Assembly: GCA_030734395.1 (NCBI GenBank)
Contig: JAUZTG010000044.1
Coordinates: 1,240,001 to 1,304,000 of the forward strand
Direction: 5' to 3'
DNA length: 64,000 bases
Origin: Sarocladium kiliense
Taxonomy: Eukaryota > Ascomycota > Sordariomycetes > Hypocreales > Sarocladiaceae
A model generated the notes under the pieces. That model did not search any database and had not been told where the DNA came from. It was given only the letters and a program-made list of their open reading frames with translations. Position 1 is the first letter of the stretch, and the number at the start of each line of letters is the position of its first letter. Position numbers and translations under genes: made by a program. Below are positions 22,996-32,452 of the stretch, piece by piece.

Positions 22996-24905
22996 ACTTG
23001 ATGTGATAGAGGATCATCGAACCATCGGAGATGAACAAATCGGCGATGACGATCGTGTGTGTAAACAGTCAATGCAATGCCTGTCCACAGTGCCCTTATA
23101 ATATCCTGGGTATCAACCCCGATGCCGCTGCATCTTATCCAACCTCCTCTTATATATGTAGGACTCGGCGGCGCCACTTCCTATAGGTCGATCCTAGGTC
23201 TGGAATGGCGCCTGCGTATTCCTCGCGCGGCTGACTTTCGCTTATTCTTATTATTGCAACCACCATGGACTCTGTCCTGTACACGCAGTTACCGCCCGCA
23301 TAGCCTGTATACAGCCTGACGGGAGATCAGGGTCGGGCTCGACCGTCCCATCCCTGCAGACAAGTGCGGAAATTGCCCAATCGGGGAACTCTTGACCTGC
23401 GCAGCTACACAGAAAAGGTAAAAGGGGTCCAGTCGAGCTGCAGAACGGCACAGGACTTTACGAAGAGAAGGATCACGCCCCAGCCCGTCCTGAAGGATCG
23501 CTCGCCAACCATGGTTTTCCCGTGCCTTCTGCAGCAGGTCCTGCCGTTAGTTCCGCATCCCTTGCTGCGGGCCAAGGCCATGACGAACGAATCGTCGCTG
23601 TGAGTCGTCTATGTGCGACGCAGCCTGTGCGTCTAGAGCCATCCCGCGCTGACTTGCAGGTAAGCCTTACGTTGGGAAAGCCACATTCGGAGAGACTGAA
23701 GCCCACTTGTCAAGATTTATTGTTTCCTAAATGTCTCACTGATGCCACCGATGGTGACATGGCCAAACCTTAATGCGCGCCTGTTCCCTCAGTACACTTC
23801 GAAGGATCCCCGTGTCGGCGCCTCTGGTATTTGCGCTGTCTCGTACCTCCTGTACTTGCTTATGTCTCACTGCAGGATGAAAGTGATACAAAGGTGCATA
23901 GACCGACTGGAAGCCAGTTGCGAGGCGGCCAGGTTTATATACTATAGGTCATGACTTGTCCTGCAATGTAGGGTAAGCTTACTCTCAGCTGGGCATGTTC
24001 AATTGAAGTACATCGCGAGATTCTAGAGTGATATTAAATTATATGATGTCGCCTACGCTAGCAGGCTCAGCTGGAGCTCTCTGGTACATGACTCCGATTG
24101 ATGAGCATCGTCACTGTTGTTTCTGTAAAGGGAAATTCTTATCTGTTCCAACTTTTCCCCCTTCCTCCTCAAGCCCGCAGCTCCAAGAGACTCTTGGTGT
24201 TGTTTTGTCCACGTTCGATGATCTGATGCAATATTGTTTCACTTCTTGTCATCTTCCGACGTTCACCAATCAAGACATGGCGATGCCTGCCGCCCGTATA
24301 CTTCGTAAACATGGAGCAGACGTGGCAGGCACAGCTACACGGCCTGGCTGCAGCACTCATCGAGATTATTCCGACTACGGCGCAGGCAACGGCTACTCTT
24401 ACACCGAATTCACTGAAGCCTATTTCGAGTGCAGATCATTTCTGGAAAAAGGTGATCTGCGGCTGAGTAGGCCACATGGTTCTATAATTGTTCGTCCGTG
24501 CGGCTCTCAGTCGCGCCGTGATGATCTGTGCCAAGTGATGGTACCCTGGACAGTTGCTGAGACATCCATTCAGACCAAGTCCAGTTGGAAGAATCGCCTA
24601 GTAGAATAGCAACCACTCTCACTTCAGAACTAATGAACGAGATGTGTAAGTAGCTTGCTGGGAAGTCACAGAATTGGAACAAATCATGTCATGAAATGCT
24701 GAAAGAGTAGGTAGGTTATGCTCAACCATCTCCTTAGCTACAAGTCAGTAAGACTTGCTTCTCTATACTCCGTACTGGATCTTCAAGGACAGAATGGGGG
24801 TTGGGGTGTAAGTCGGAGAGGTAGCTGGACACTATCGCGTATTAAACGACTCAGATATCACGGACAGTTCAAATGCTCATCATGCTTCATTAACCTGATT
24901 GCGTT
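22996..24905. other. Long intergenic region with possible gene relic
   Basis: This 1.9-kb stretch between regulator 1 and the hydrolase-like gene holds no gene that I can support. A short stretch near 24310-24420 can be read as WQAQLHGLAAALIEI, which looks like part of a fungal transcription-factor domain, but it is flanked by stops and could be a chance reading or a relic. A TATA-like TATATAT near 23151 probably belongs to regulator 1. Confidence 0.5.
23150..23157 (-). promoter_or_regulatory. TATA-like element upstream of regulator 1
   Basis: The minus strand reads ATATATAAGAGG about 155 nt upstream of the ATG at 22995. Position and sequence suit a TATA box; nothing else supports it. Confidence 0.35.
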
Positions 24906-26201
24906 CTAAAATACATGGTTTTCTAGCTTTACTTTCCGATCAATCCCGAAATGCTTGTCCAGGAACTGGAAGCTTCGCTGGGCTAACAGTGGCCATGCCC
25001 CTATGCTGGCGGACAACCCGCCATCCGCTGCCTCTGCTGGGGTCCATAGCTCCTTGTTACTCTCTGGTACATTCGTCAACAGCTTGTGGATCTTGATCGC
25101 CCCATTCTCCGCCGAAGAGTACATTTCAGCGCCGCCACCGGATCCTGTGAGGAGAACAGGGCACGCTACCCGGTCCAGGACCTTTCCGTCCTTCTTGGTG
25201 TCTAGTGAAAAGTGCTCGAGTCGCCGAAGCATCGCGGCTGGAGAGTCGACGCCCATGCTGCTCACACCTAGACCCAGCTCCCACCGCGCTTGGAAACTGA
25301 TCCAGCTCTGAAAAGCTGCTATCCAGTTGAACATGTTGTTGGTGACCCAGCCGCTCTGCCACAGACCGACGAAGGCCTTGGGGGCACGTGTCATGGCTAG
25401 TTCAAACATACTGAAGAAAGGGTCGATTGCCACGCATGCCTTCACGCGAGGGTCTGTTGAGGCTCGCAGAGCAAAGTATCCTCCGGTGACTGCACCAGCC
25501 ACAGCGATCCTTTCCAGATCAAGTTGTAGCTCTGGCCGCGATTGAGATAGGCTCTCGAGATAGCCAAGAACTTTGTCTGCAACAACCTCAAAGTCAGGAC
25601 GCAGGTGGACTCCAGTCTTTTTCAGAAGAAGCCCCTGCCCAGGCCCCTCGACGAGGAGAACAGCGTAGCCCAGCTGAGGACCAGAGTAGCCAAACAGAAA
25701 GTGCAATTCCTCCTTTGTTGAGTCTGCTCCGCTGAAGTATAGTAAGAGTGGGATCTTGCCGGGCAATCGAGCCCCCCGCGGAGGGAGGTACAGGTAGGCA
25801 GACATGTTGACGCCTTTCTCATAGGGGATGTCTACCGTCAGGACGGCGCCATCCATGAAAGACGTTGCACGCACGAAGGCCGCAACAGACTTCTCAGACA
25901 ACGGCACGACTCTCGGATCGCTGTTTGGGAATAGGTACGACGCAGCGCGGTAGTAATTTGACGCCCTTAGGAAGCCATTCCGGGCCAACACTGTCAATCC
26001 GTTTCTTGCAGCATCTTCTGCGATTCTCTCGGCCCGTTCTGCTTGTTCTTTCCAAGCACTATACCATGACTCGGCATCATGCTTCTTGATCTTGCCAATG
26101 GCTGTCAAGAACTCGCAGGTATCGCAACCACCCGCTGCGGTGCTGCCGAGAAGCCGGGTCAACTCGAAGTCAAAGATGTCTGAATTAAAGAATCTGAACA
26201 T
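24906..26201 (-). CDS. Alpha/beta-hydrolase-fold protein lacking the catalytic Ser and His
   Basis: Belongs to the FrsA/DUF1100-like fungal hydrolases found beside many PKS-NRPS genes, where related proteins assist pyrrolinone formation after aldehyde release. The 431-residue protein starts at the ATG at 26201; an in-frame TTG at 26228 was rejected. The N-terminal FFNSDIFDFEL and ESWYSAWKEQAERAE segments are typical of the family, as is the strand-loop YFSGADSTKEE. The nucleophile elbow, normally G-x-S-x-G-G, reads G-A-V-T-G-G, putting valine (residue 238) at the serine position. Near the C-terminus, where relatives have a HCQ segment carrying the catalytic histidine, this protein has S-A-S (from residue 397). 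It is therefore unlikely to hydrolyse esters and may act as a condensation chaperone or catalyst (inference). It shares a promoter region carrying the cluster motif with the lipocalin-like gene. Confidence 0.9.
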   Translation of the reverse strand: MFRFFNSDIFDFELTRLLGSTAAGGCDTCEFLTAIGKIKKHDAESWYSAWKEQAERAERIAEDAARNGLTVLARNGFLRASNYYRAASYLFPNSDPRVVPLSEKSVAAFVRATSFMDGAVLTVDIPYEKGVNMSAYLYLPPRGARLPGKIPLLLYFSGADSTKEELHFLFGYSGPQLGYAVLLVEGPGQGLLLKKTGVHLRPDFEVVADKVLGYLESLSQSRPELQLDLERIAVAGAVTGGYFALRASTDPRVKACVAIDPFFSMFELAMTRAPKAFVGLWQSGWVTNNMFNWIAAFQSWISFQARWELGLGVSSMGVDSPAAMLRRLEHFSLDTKKDGKVLDRVACPVLLTGSGGGAEMYSSAENGAIKIHKLLTNVPESNKELWTPAEAADGGLSASIGAWPLLAQRSFQFLDKHFGIDRKVKLENHVF

Positions 26202-26754
26202 TTTGGACGGCGCGCTGGATGAACTCAATCGCGCAAAGTGTTAAATCAGCTCGTGTAAGAGATTCAATGTATTTGCTGCTCATCACGTTGCTCCTGAACG
26301 AGGACATCCCGCTTACGGGAGATCTCAAGTCAAAGCAGCTATCAGTATGGTTCCCGCTTTGAGACGGACAAGTCTCGATTCAGTCTTGTCAGTTTCCTAT
26401 CTCACAAGCCCGAAGACCTCCAGATCTTCCGATACGATACCGATTAAAAGGTCCCGAGTCACCCGCTCGCGCAGCCGAGCAGCGCAGCCTATAACACCTA
26501 ATTCGGGACTTTTCAGAACAACACTCTAAGGCCAGTCTCGGTCAGCCCATGCAGCCTGTTTCCACATCTTCCAGAGGTAGACGGCAATGCTAGGGACTTT
26601 CTGAAAGTCTTTGTGTTTGTAATTCCTTGCCAATTCATTTGCGCCTCTTCAATTGTACAGCCCAGGTTAGGACGCAAATGCCTGCGTAACTTATGTTCTT
26701 CAACGTCCATACCTACAACACCCAGCATTGAGTCGTTTCGCCCCAGAAAACGAG
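26202..26754. promoter_or_regulatory. Divergent promoter region, hydrolase-like / lipocalin-like genes
   Basis: The 553-bp gap between two divergent cluster genes carries one exact motif core at 26503 and partial ones: GTCCCGA at 26451 and GGGACTTTC near 26590. No gene is seen in it. Confidence 0.6.
26503..26514 (+). promoter_or_regulatory. Cluster motif copy 3
   Basis: TCGGGACTTTTC is identical to copies 1 and 2. It lies about 300 bp upstream of the hydrolase-like ATG (minus) and 240 bp upstream of the lipocalin-like ATG (plus). Confidence 0.55.
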
Positions 26755-27398
26755 ATGGCTACCCCTCCAGAGGTGTCGATGGATGATCTCACGGGCTCAT
26801 GGTTACTGGTAAACACCCATTGAGCCACGGAGCATATCCCTTCAGCCGTATGGCGGATACTAACAGTTTCTAGAGCAAAACTCTTTCCGACCCATTTGAT
26901 CCTGTCTTCGTCACCCAAGGCATTCCGTGGATGATGCGGAAGCTCATTGGCCTCACCACACTGACGTTGAAGGCGGATCATGGCGTCGATGAAGACGGTG
27001 CAAAAGTATTCTATTTCACACAAGCTGCGTCTGTCGCGATTGCCGGTCTCAGTGAGGAGAAAGAAATCCGCTACCTAGATGGTCGGGAGAGATCCCACTC
27101 CTCAGCTCTGTTCGGCGCATCCACAGCCCAATCTAGGCTCGTAAACCTGGCGACTGCCACGGGCCATGACGAGAAGCCTCTGGATCCACTGTTGACTGAA
27201 GGGTTCCTGGACGAGGGAGAGGCTGGCGGGGAGAACAACTTGCTTGATCTGATTGTGAACCACAGCAGGGGCTGGGTCATGGAGCAGCTTTGGGGGTTTG
27301 GCATCATCAACGATGAGCGTCGGCTGAAGAGGAAAATGCTCATCAGGAAGGGTGGCGAGGTAGCGCATGTCACAGCCTGGTACGACTGGACGGGGTAG
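26755..27398 (+). CDS. Small lipocalin-like protein
   Basis: Exons 26755-26808 and 26874-27398 encode 192 residues; the 65-nt intron has a CTAAC branch site. The first exon ends in MDDLTGSWLL and the second opens SKTLSDPFDPV, the start of a fungal lipocalin-like family that I recognise by its conserved opening (G-x-W-x-x-x-K-x-L-S-D), the W-M-R-K-x-I-G-L-x-T segment and a closing W-G-F-x-x-I-N segment. No signal peptide is seen. A lipocalin-like protein and a small oxidoreductase were reported to act together in para-cyclophane closure in pyrrocidine/GKK1032 biosynthesis; this gene is a candidate for that role. It may instead be a binding or pericyclase protein. The gene diverges from the hydrolase-like gene, with the cluster motif between them. 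Confidence 0.8.
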
Positions 27399-28150
27399 GA
27401 TGGCACTCAACAGATTCCCTTTGGTCACAGGAGTAGCTGCTATAAAGTCAACTATGAACTACGATTTGTTCTTCAACAAAGTTGCTGATAGCCAGATTCT
27501 TAGTTGGATTTGCACCATTCAAGATATATTTACAACTTACGAATGAGCTCACGTACATACTGACAAAGGACATTTGTGGAACAGATCCTACACTGTCAAT
27601 GGACACGCAAATGTCCGTGTTTGCAAATCACCGTTGGGCTACTATTCTATATCACATATGCATAAACAGGCCTCCCGGGTGCCAGCAGCCTGTGATATAT
27701 TCAGTGCACCACTCAGCCGAGTTGTTACTCTCCTCAAGTAGCATTTGAACAGCAAAGAAAACTGCCTGTGAGTGCCCAACCCGTGCCAAAATATCAGACC
27801 CATGATGATACCACATACGTAATTGGGGGGATCTCGCCCCGGCATTCCGAAGCTAACATTTACTGCGAGGGACAGAGTGTCGAGGAAGCTGGTTATGCGC
27901 GAAACAATGTTCACCAGAAGGACAGTATGTCAACTAGGTGACAAAAGAAGCGCAAGGGCCTCAGCCAGTTAATTCTTTGCGCCGCCAACTACAGTGAATA
28001 TCATATAAGGAGGCACAATACTCCATCACCTTCCTATCGGTGCTGATGCTCGAGATGACCCGTTCACTATCCACGGTTCGCCGCTGCACAATCGTCATGC
28101 TTCGTCCTAAACAATACCACCAGTGCCAGAGCCGTTTCGTTCACCATGGC
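27399..28150. other. Intergenic region between convergent cluster genes
   Basis: This is the 3' flank of the lipocalin-like gene (plus) and of the Diels-Alderase-family gene (minus). I see no gene and no 12-nt repeat in it. Confidence 0.55.
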
Positions 28151-29527
28151 TCAGGAGAGCGGGTTCCAAGACTTGACAAACTCAACAGCAAAGTCCTTGC
28201 CGCTTACCAAAAGATCGACAGCGTAGTTGGCACCGCTGCCCAAGATTCCAACGCCATACAGGACAAATATAGCCCACTGAGGAATGTACTCCGGGAACTT
28301 AGCTTGCTCCGTCAAGCCGCGGCCCTCATATTGATCCCCGCCAACCTCACCTCCAACAACACGGTCTGCAAAGTCACTCATGCCAAGGCCTTCGCCGACG
28401 CCCAGCTCGTACCACATCATGGTGTGCTGTGTCTCGAACCGCCACTTCTTGTCCCTGGACGGAGAGACGAACTCAAACACAGCGCCGGTGTTCTTGTCAT
28501 GATACGTGCCGCTGATCTCACCGTCCTCTTTGTATGTGTCGAGAACATAGTCTTCAGTCTTGGAGACATTTCCGACGCGTGTGCCGGTGAGGAGCTGGTC
28601 GTTGTAGAACAGATGTCCCGAGACGAACTTCTTGCCCAGGTTCTTCCCTACACGGGACACGACATGCCAGTAGGTAATGGTGTAGGGCCCTGCCCAGGCA
28701 CGAAGAGCTACCCAGCTCTCACTGAGTCCAAGCCATCCTTGCCTAGCCCAGAGTCGAGCTGAGCCACCTCTGCCTTTGAAGGATATCTTGGTTCCTGATC
28801 GGAGTACAGCGTCCATCTCGACTTGGCCGCCAGCTACGGGGACACTGTAGTAAAGATCGGGTGAGAGAACAGCTGCATCAGCTCGGTTTTTCCCCTTGGC
28901 CTTGGGGGCTGCGCCGTCTGCGTGGACGGGAGGTGTGGTGGCCGTAAGCCTGTATGTGCCCTTAATGACCGGCGAGTCGAAGACCAGCTTAGTGTGCTTG
29001 AAGTCCTTGGTGGTATAGAAGGAGTAATATTTTCCGGTACTGTTGAAGACGCCGTACGTGTAGTCTGGGCAGTCGAGGATGATGGATTCTTGAAGATACT
29101 CCAGCTCTTGGTGATGTTTGCCATCCGCTGTGGCCATGAACAGATCCATGCGCAGATTGCCCTTCCCGAAGAAGTAGTATGAGTAGTCCCTGGAGAACAT
29201 GATCATCATGAGTTGAAGCCCCGTGTGAGAGATGCCGTCGAACTCCCATTGTTCCCAATTCGTCTTGTTGATTGCGGGAGTGATCTTGACCGAGTTCATG
29301 GGGTCAGCCGGCGACGAGGAGAAGTTATTAGGGCCCTCGAAGATTTCGTAGGCTGTGCTTCTGCTGATCGTACACGATTTGTCGTCCCATCTTGGTTCCA
29401 GGTCGTCGTTGGTAGGGGATTCTGAAGAGCCTAGGGGAACCTGGTAGAGGTTTGCTGAGACCAGGGAAGAGAGCAGCGCTGCGATTGCAAGCGTCTTGAG
29501 TGTGGTTCCGCCAAACATTGTCGCCAT
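28151..29527 (-). CDS. Diels-Alderase-family protein (CghA/Fsa2/UcsH-like)
   Basis: A member of the beta-barrel proteins that catalyse intramolecular Diels-Alder or related pericyclic steps on PKS-NRPS products (CghA in Sch210972, Fsa2 in equisetin, homologues in UCS1025A and myceliothermophin). The single-exon product has 458 residues. Family marks include the WEFDGIS segment, FGKGNLRM, the SPVIKGTYRL strand, WARQGWLGL, the AGPYTITYWHVVS strand and FEFVSPSRDKKWRF. It begins with a clear signal-peptide-like segment (residues 1-25) and ends with a hydrophobic helix (about 417-440), so it is probably membrane-anchored and lumenal, longer than the soluble Fsa2 type. Which ring it forms cannot be told from sequence. 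It is divergent from the enoyl-reductase gene across a 361-bp region holding two copies of the cluster motif. Confidence 0.88.
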   Translation of the reverse strand: MATMFGGTTLKTLAIAALLSSLVSANLYQVPLGSSESPTNDDLEPRWDDKSCTISRSTAYEIFEGPNNFSSSPADPMNSVKITPAINKTNWEQWEFDGISHTGLQLMMIMFSRDYSYYFFGKGNLRMDLFMATADGKHHQELEYLQESIILDCPDYTYGVFNSTGKYYSFYTTKDFKHTKLVFDSPVIKGTYRLTATTPPVHADGAAPKAKGKNRADAAVLSPDLYYSVPVAGGQVEMDAVLRSGTKISFKGRGGSARLWARQGWLGLSESWVALRAWAGPYTITYWHVVSRVGKNLGKKFVSGHLFYNDQLLTGTRVGNVSKTEDYVLDTYKEDGEISGTYHDKNTGAVFEFVSPSRDKKWRFETQHTMMWYELGVGEGLGMSDFADRVVGGEVGGDQYEGRGLTEQAKFPEYIPQWAIFVLYGVGILGSGANYAVDLLVSGKDFAVEFVKSWNPLS

Positions 29528-29654
29528 GATATGATTCCGATTCTGAGCTACTACCTAGCAGAGACGGCTAGGGTATTGAATTTTGCTTACTTACTACCTT
29601 TCCCTTATACGGTACGAGCCTAAGTGGTAGGCATTTGGCATCGCTATTAGCACA

Positions 29655-29665
29655 GAAAGTCCCGA
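29655..29665 (-). promoter_or_regulatory. Cluster motif copy 4
   Basis: The plus strand reads GAAAGTCCCGA; the minus strand TCGGGACTTTC lacks one T relative to the consensus TCGGRACTTTTC. Confidence 0.45.
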
Positions 29666-29689
29666 CCTTCGAGCAACACTCGGCCAGGT

Positions 29690-29705
29690 CTAAGAAAAGT
29701 TCCGA
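29690..29705 (-). promoter_or_regulatory. Cluster motif copy 5
   Basis: The minus strand reads TCGGAACTTTTCTTAG and differs by one base of 16 from copy 1 in the PKS-NRPS promoter. The extended match outside the core makes chance less likely. Confidence 0.55.
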
Positions 29706-29888
29706 CTACATTCATACTATCAAGCTCCGAAATTCTGGAACCCTTCAGATACGGTGTAAGAGCGAAGAAGTAGGCTTTCTATCAGAGTGATAAGCAGAGA
29801 GCTGCATCTGGTCCCTGTGCGATGAGCCGAGGAATCGAGTAGGTAGGTATGTGAGGTTCGCATCCATTCTCTCACAACAGACCGCATC

Positions 29889-31045
29889 ATGGCCGTAACA
29901 GCTCTCCCAGCAATTCCATCTTCGAGGCAGGCCGTCGTGCAGTCGAAGACCAAGCCAGGCGTCTTCGAGCTTCGCAATGACCTGCCTATGCCGGATGTGC
30001 CACCAGACCATGTCCTCATCAAGGTGGCGGCCGTAGCCGTAAATCACTGCGACTACAAAATGCCTGCCCGAGTCCATTCTCCCGGCGCAGTCGACGGCTG
30101 CGATTTCTCCGGCTCAGTCGTGCTTGTCGGTGACGAAGTAGCAGCTACACCGGGCGGCCTGAGAATTGGAGACCGTGTCGCTGGCGCGCAGATGGCGTCG
30201 CAAGCTCGTCGGCCATGGTCTGGGGCTTTCACCGAGTACATCTCTGAGAAGCCTGTGAATCTTTGGCGTTTGCCGGAGCATTACTCTTGGGAAGAGGCGG
30301 CTTCGATTGGTTGTGCTGTAGCTAGCAGTGTAGGAATGGCGCTTTGGTGGGAGATGAAGTTGCCTGGAACACCTGAGGAGCCAACGCAGAATAGGAAGTT
30401 CGTTCTCGTTTATGGAGGCTCTACTGCTAGTGGAACTTTTGCCATCCAATTATTAAACATGTGAGTACTGCGATGTCCTACTTGAAGATGTATCTAATCG
30501 TGTCTACCAGGTCTGGCTATCGGGTCGTAACAACCTGTTCTCCCAAGAACTTCGACCTGGTAAAAGAGTATGGTGCAGAGAAGGCTTTCGACTACCATTC
30601 ACCAACCTGCGGGGATGACATACGAGCATACACCAAGAACACATTGGAGTATGCATTGGACATCATCACAGAAGCGAGAACGATTCGCCAGTGCTATGCA
30701 GCTATCGGACGTGGTGGCGGACGCTACATCGGATTCGAGCTCCTCCCCGAGGATCTGATGGCCACGATGCGCAAGGCTGTCAAGCCAACATGGGTGATGG
30801 GATTGGAGGTTGCAGGGCTTGAGCTGGAACTGCCGGGAGGATATTATCGTAAGGCGAATCCAGAGCTACACGCTTGGCTTCATGAGTGGATCAAGCGGTT
30901 CTCGGTTTTGCTCGAGTCTGGCAGACTGAAGCCACATCCTATCCAGGTCAATAAGGGCGGGTTGGGGAGGGTGATTGATGGCATGGGCCTGTTGCAACGA
31001 AAGGAAGTTTCGGCGCAGAAGCTGGTGTATCCATTGCATGAATAA
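29889..31045 (+). CDS. Trans-acting enoyl reductase (LovC-like)
   Basis: A medium-chain dehydrogenase that uses NADPH to reduce enoyl intermediates on a PKS lacking a working ER domain. Exons 29889-30460 and 30511-31045 encode 368 residues; the 50-nt intron has a CTAAT-type branch site. The N-terminal catalytic domain has VAVNHCDYKMP and the DGCDFSGSVV segment in place of the zinc ligands of alcohol dehydrogenases, as in LovC. The nucleotide fold carries VYGGSTASGTFAIQL in the glycine-rich position and GYRVVTTCSPKNFDLVKEYGA in the NADP-binding strand. Length and order match the trans-ER partners of fungal PKS-NRPSs. It complements the missing ER of the synthase at 5904-18497. Its 3' end lies only 45 bp from the stop of the convergent second regulator. 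Confidence 0.95.
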
Positions 31046-31090
31046 GTACGGAAATGACATGCGTGTGCATGATTTCCATGTATTCTTCCC

Positions 31091-32452
31091 CTATTCATCG
31101 AGAAATGCCAGGGAATCTCTGATGCTGGCTCTTATCGACTCTACGTACGACTTGCTCTCCCGCCGTGACTTGACGTCCTCCTGTGCTATCACAGCCCAAA
31201 ACAGCCGCGCTCGATCCGCATGGTTGAGGATCCCCGTCGGAGTGGGTGCTGCCTCCCCCGAAAGGCAGTATTCGGCTGGAATGCCCATGCAGCGCTCTAG
31301 GACCTTCACCTGGCTCTGAATGGCGTCGAGGATGCCGACGGCGTACACCTTAAGCGGCATGTCCTGAAGCGACGAGATGCCACCAATTCGAAGAACGGAC
31401 TTGACTTTGATTGACTCATATGACTCCGGCGACACTTGGCAAAGATATTTGTGAATGCGGATGAATAGTGTGTCGAAGAGCCTCATCAGCGCGAGGTAGC
31501 TTGATAGAGCGAGGAGCACGACCTCAGTGCTGAGTGTATCTTCGGTTATCTGCGCTTGTGCTTGCTGACCAGTCGGAACCGTCAAGCTCTGGATGATGGT
31601 GGTGAGCTTTTGTGTGCATGTGAGAAGCAACGCTGCCGGATTCTCGACGTCCGGACCTGCTGGCGTACTATCATCTTTGCAGCGCTGAACCACTTTACTT
31701 GGTTCTGAGTAGTATTCGTCCACTGTCGCAATGTGATGGTTTATTTCCTCCCGAAAGCGGACCAGAGGGGTTGCGGTGCTGAAGTGTGGTGGTATGGGAG
31801 CTAAGGGCAGGACAGCATCCTTTGTTTGAGTGAAGAGCGGGTCAAGATGCATGTCGAGAGCAGTGCTTTGATCCCCATTTATGCGAAGTAAGGCATTTAG
31901 TTCATCGTCTGTAGCGAGAAGGCCCTGAATATTTGATGCGTTGCTCAGCTGCTCGACCAGGGAGAGCATCTCCTCTCCAGGCGTGGGGCTTTGGTTGATG
32001 GAAGGGGGGCTGAAGAAAGCAGAGCTATCGCCAGCCGCTGCCCAGAAGTCTGGCTGTTGCTCTTGAGCCAACGGGGCTTCTCCTGGAGGGTGAGGATGAT
32101 AAACGGTCGACTTAGGAACAGTGAAGTCGGTTCTATGTCCCAAGCTGTTCCTGTCAGCTCTGCACCGCGATGCTCTTGTTGGCGAGATCATCGGGGCTGC
32201 GTGACACTCAAGCTGATCCATGTCTCGCAACGGCGACGAGATATTAGGGGGTGTCATGGCAGCACTCCTCGGAGGGTTAACTAGGCGCTGCTTGGGCGGT
32301 CTCCCAGGTTGGCCAGGGGAGCCAGTCACGCATCGTGTACCGATGTAGGTGCAACGAGCACATGGCGCTACGCTGTCTTGGGGGCGCAGGCATCGGACTC
32401 GCTTTGCCCTGCACTGGTCGCAGGCGGAGCGCCTGACTGTGGGTTTAAGCAT
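31091..32452 (-). CDS. Zn2Cys6 transcription factor, cluster regulator 2
   Basis: A nuclear regulator of 453 residues, single exon, starting at the ATG at 32452 (MLKPTVRRSACDQC). The reading frame stays open upstream to a TTG at 32623 but has no ATG there, and a CCAAT box (minus-strand ATTGG near 32619) sits about 170 nt upstream of 32452, so the shorter start is preferred. The zinc cluster has Cys-X2-Cys-X6-Cys-X9-Cys-X2-Cys-X6-Cys spacing (residues 11-41), identical to regulator 1, followed by GRPPKQR. The C-terminal half is rich in leucine and helical, as in AflR-type regulators. No copy of TCGGRACTTTTC is seen in its upstream region. Confidence 0.9.
   Translation of the reverse strand: MLKPTVRRSACDQCRAKRVRCLRPQDSVAPCARCTYIGTRCVTGSPGQPGRPPKQRLVNPPRSAAMTPPNISSPLRDMDQLECHAAPMISPTRASRCRADRNSLGHRTDFTVPKSTVYHPHPPGEAPLAQEQQPDFWAAAGDSSAFFSPPSINQSPTPGEEMLSLVEQLSNASNIQGLLATDDELNALLRINGDQSTALDMHLDPLFTQTKDAVLPLAPIPPHFSTATPLVRFREEINHHIATVDEYYSEPSKVVQRCKDDSTPAGPDVENPAALLLTCTQKLTTIIQSLTVPTGQQAQAQITEDTLSTEVVLLALSSYLALMRLFDTLFIRIHKYLCQVSPESYESIKVKSVLRIGGISSLQDMPLKVYAVGILDAIQSQVKVLERCMGIPAEYCLSGEAAPTPTGILNHADRARLFWAVIAQEDVKSRRESKSYVESIRASIRDSLAFLDE

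Larger units (their letters stand above)
29528..29888. promoter_or_regulatory. Divergent promoter region, Diels-Alderase / enoyl reductase
   Basis: The 361-bp gap between divergent genes carries two copies of the cluster motif 30 bp apart, at 29655-29665 and 29690-29705. No gene is seen. Confidence 0.6.

Noticed and set aside
24028..24609. 193-codon plus-strand frame
   Set aside because: No recognisable domain, no membrane or signal segment, composition unlike the neighbouring genes.
26202..26228. Nine-codon extension of the hydrolase-like protein
   Set aside because: The upstream codon is TTG; the ATG at 26201 starts the conserved FFNSDIFDFEL segment.
28040..28762. 240-codon plus-strand frame
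   Set aside because: It is the antisense shadow of the Diels-Alderase-family gene.
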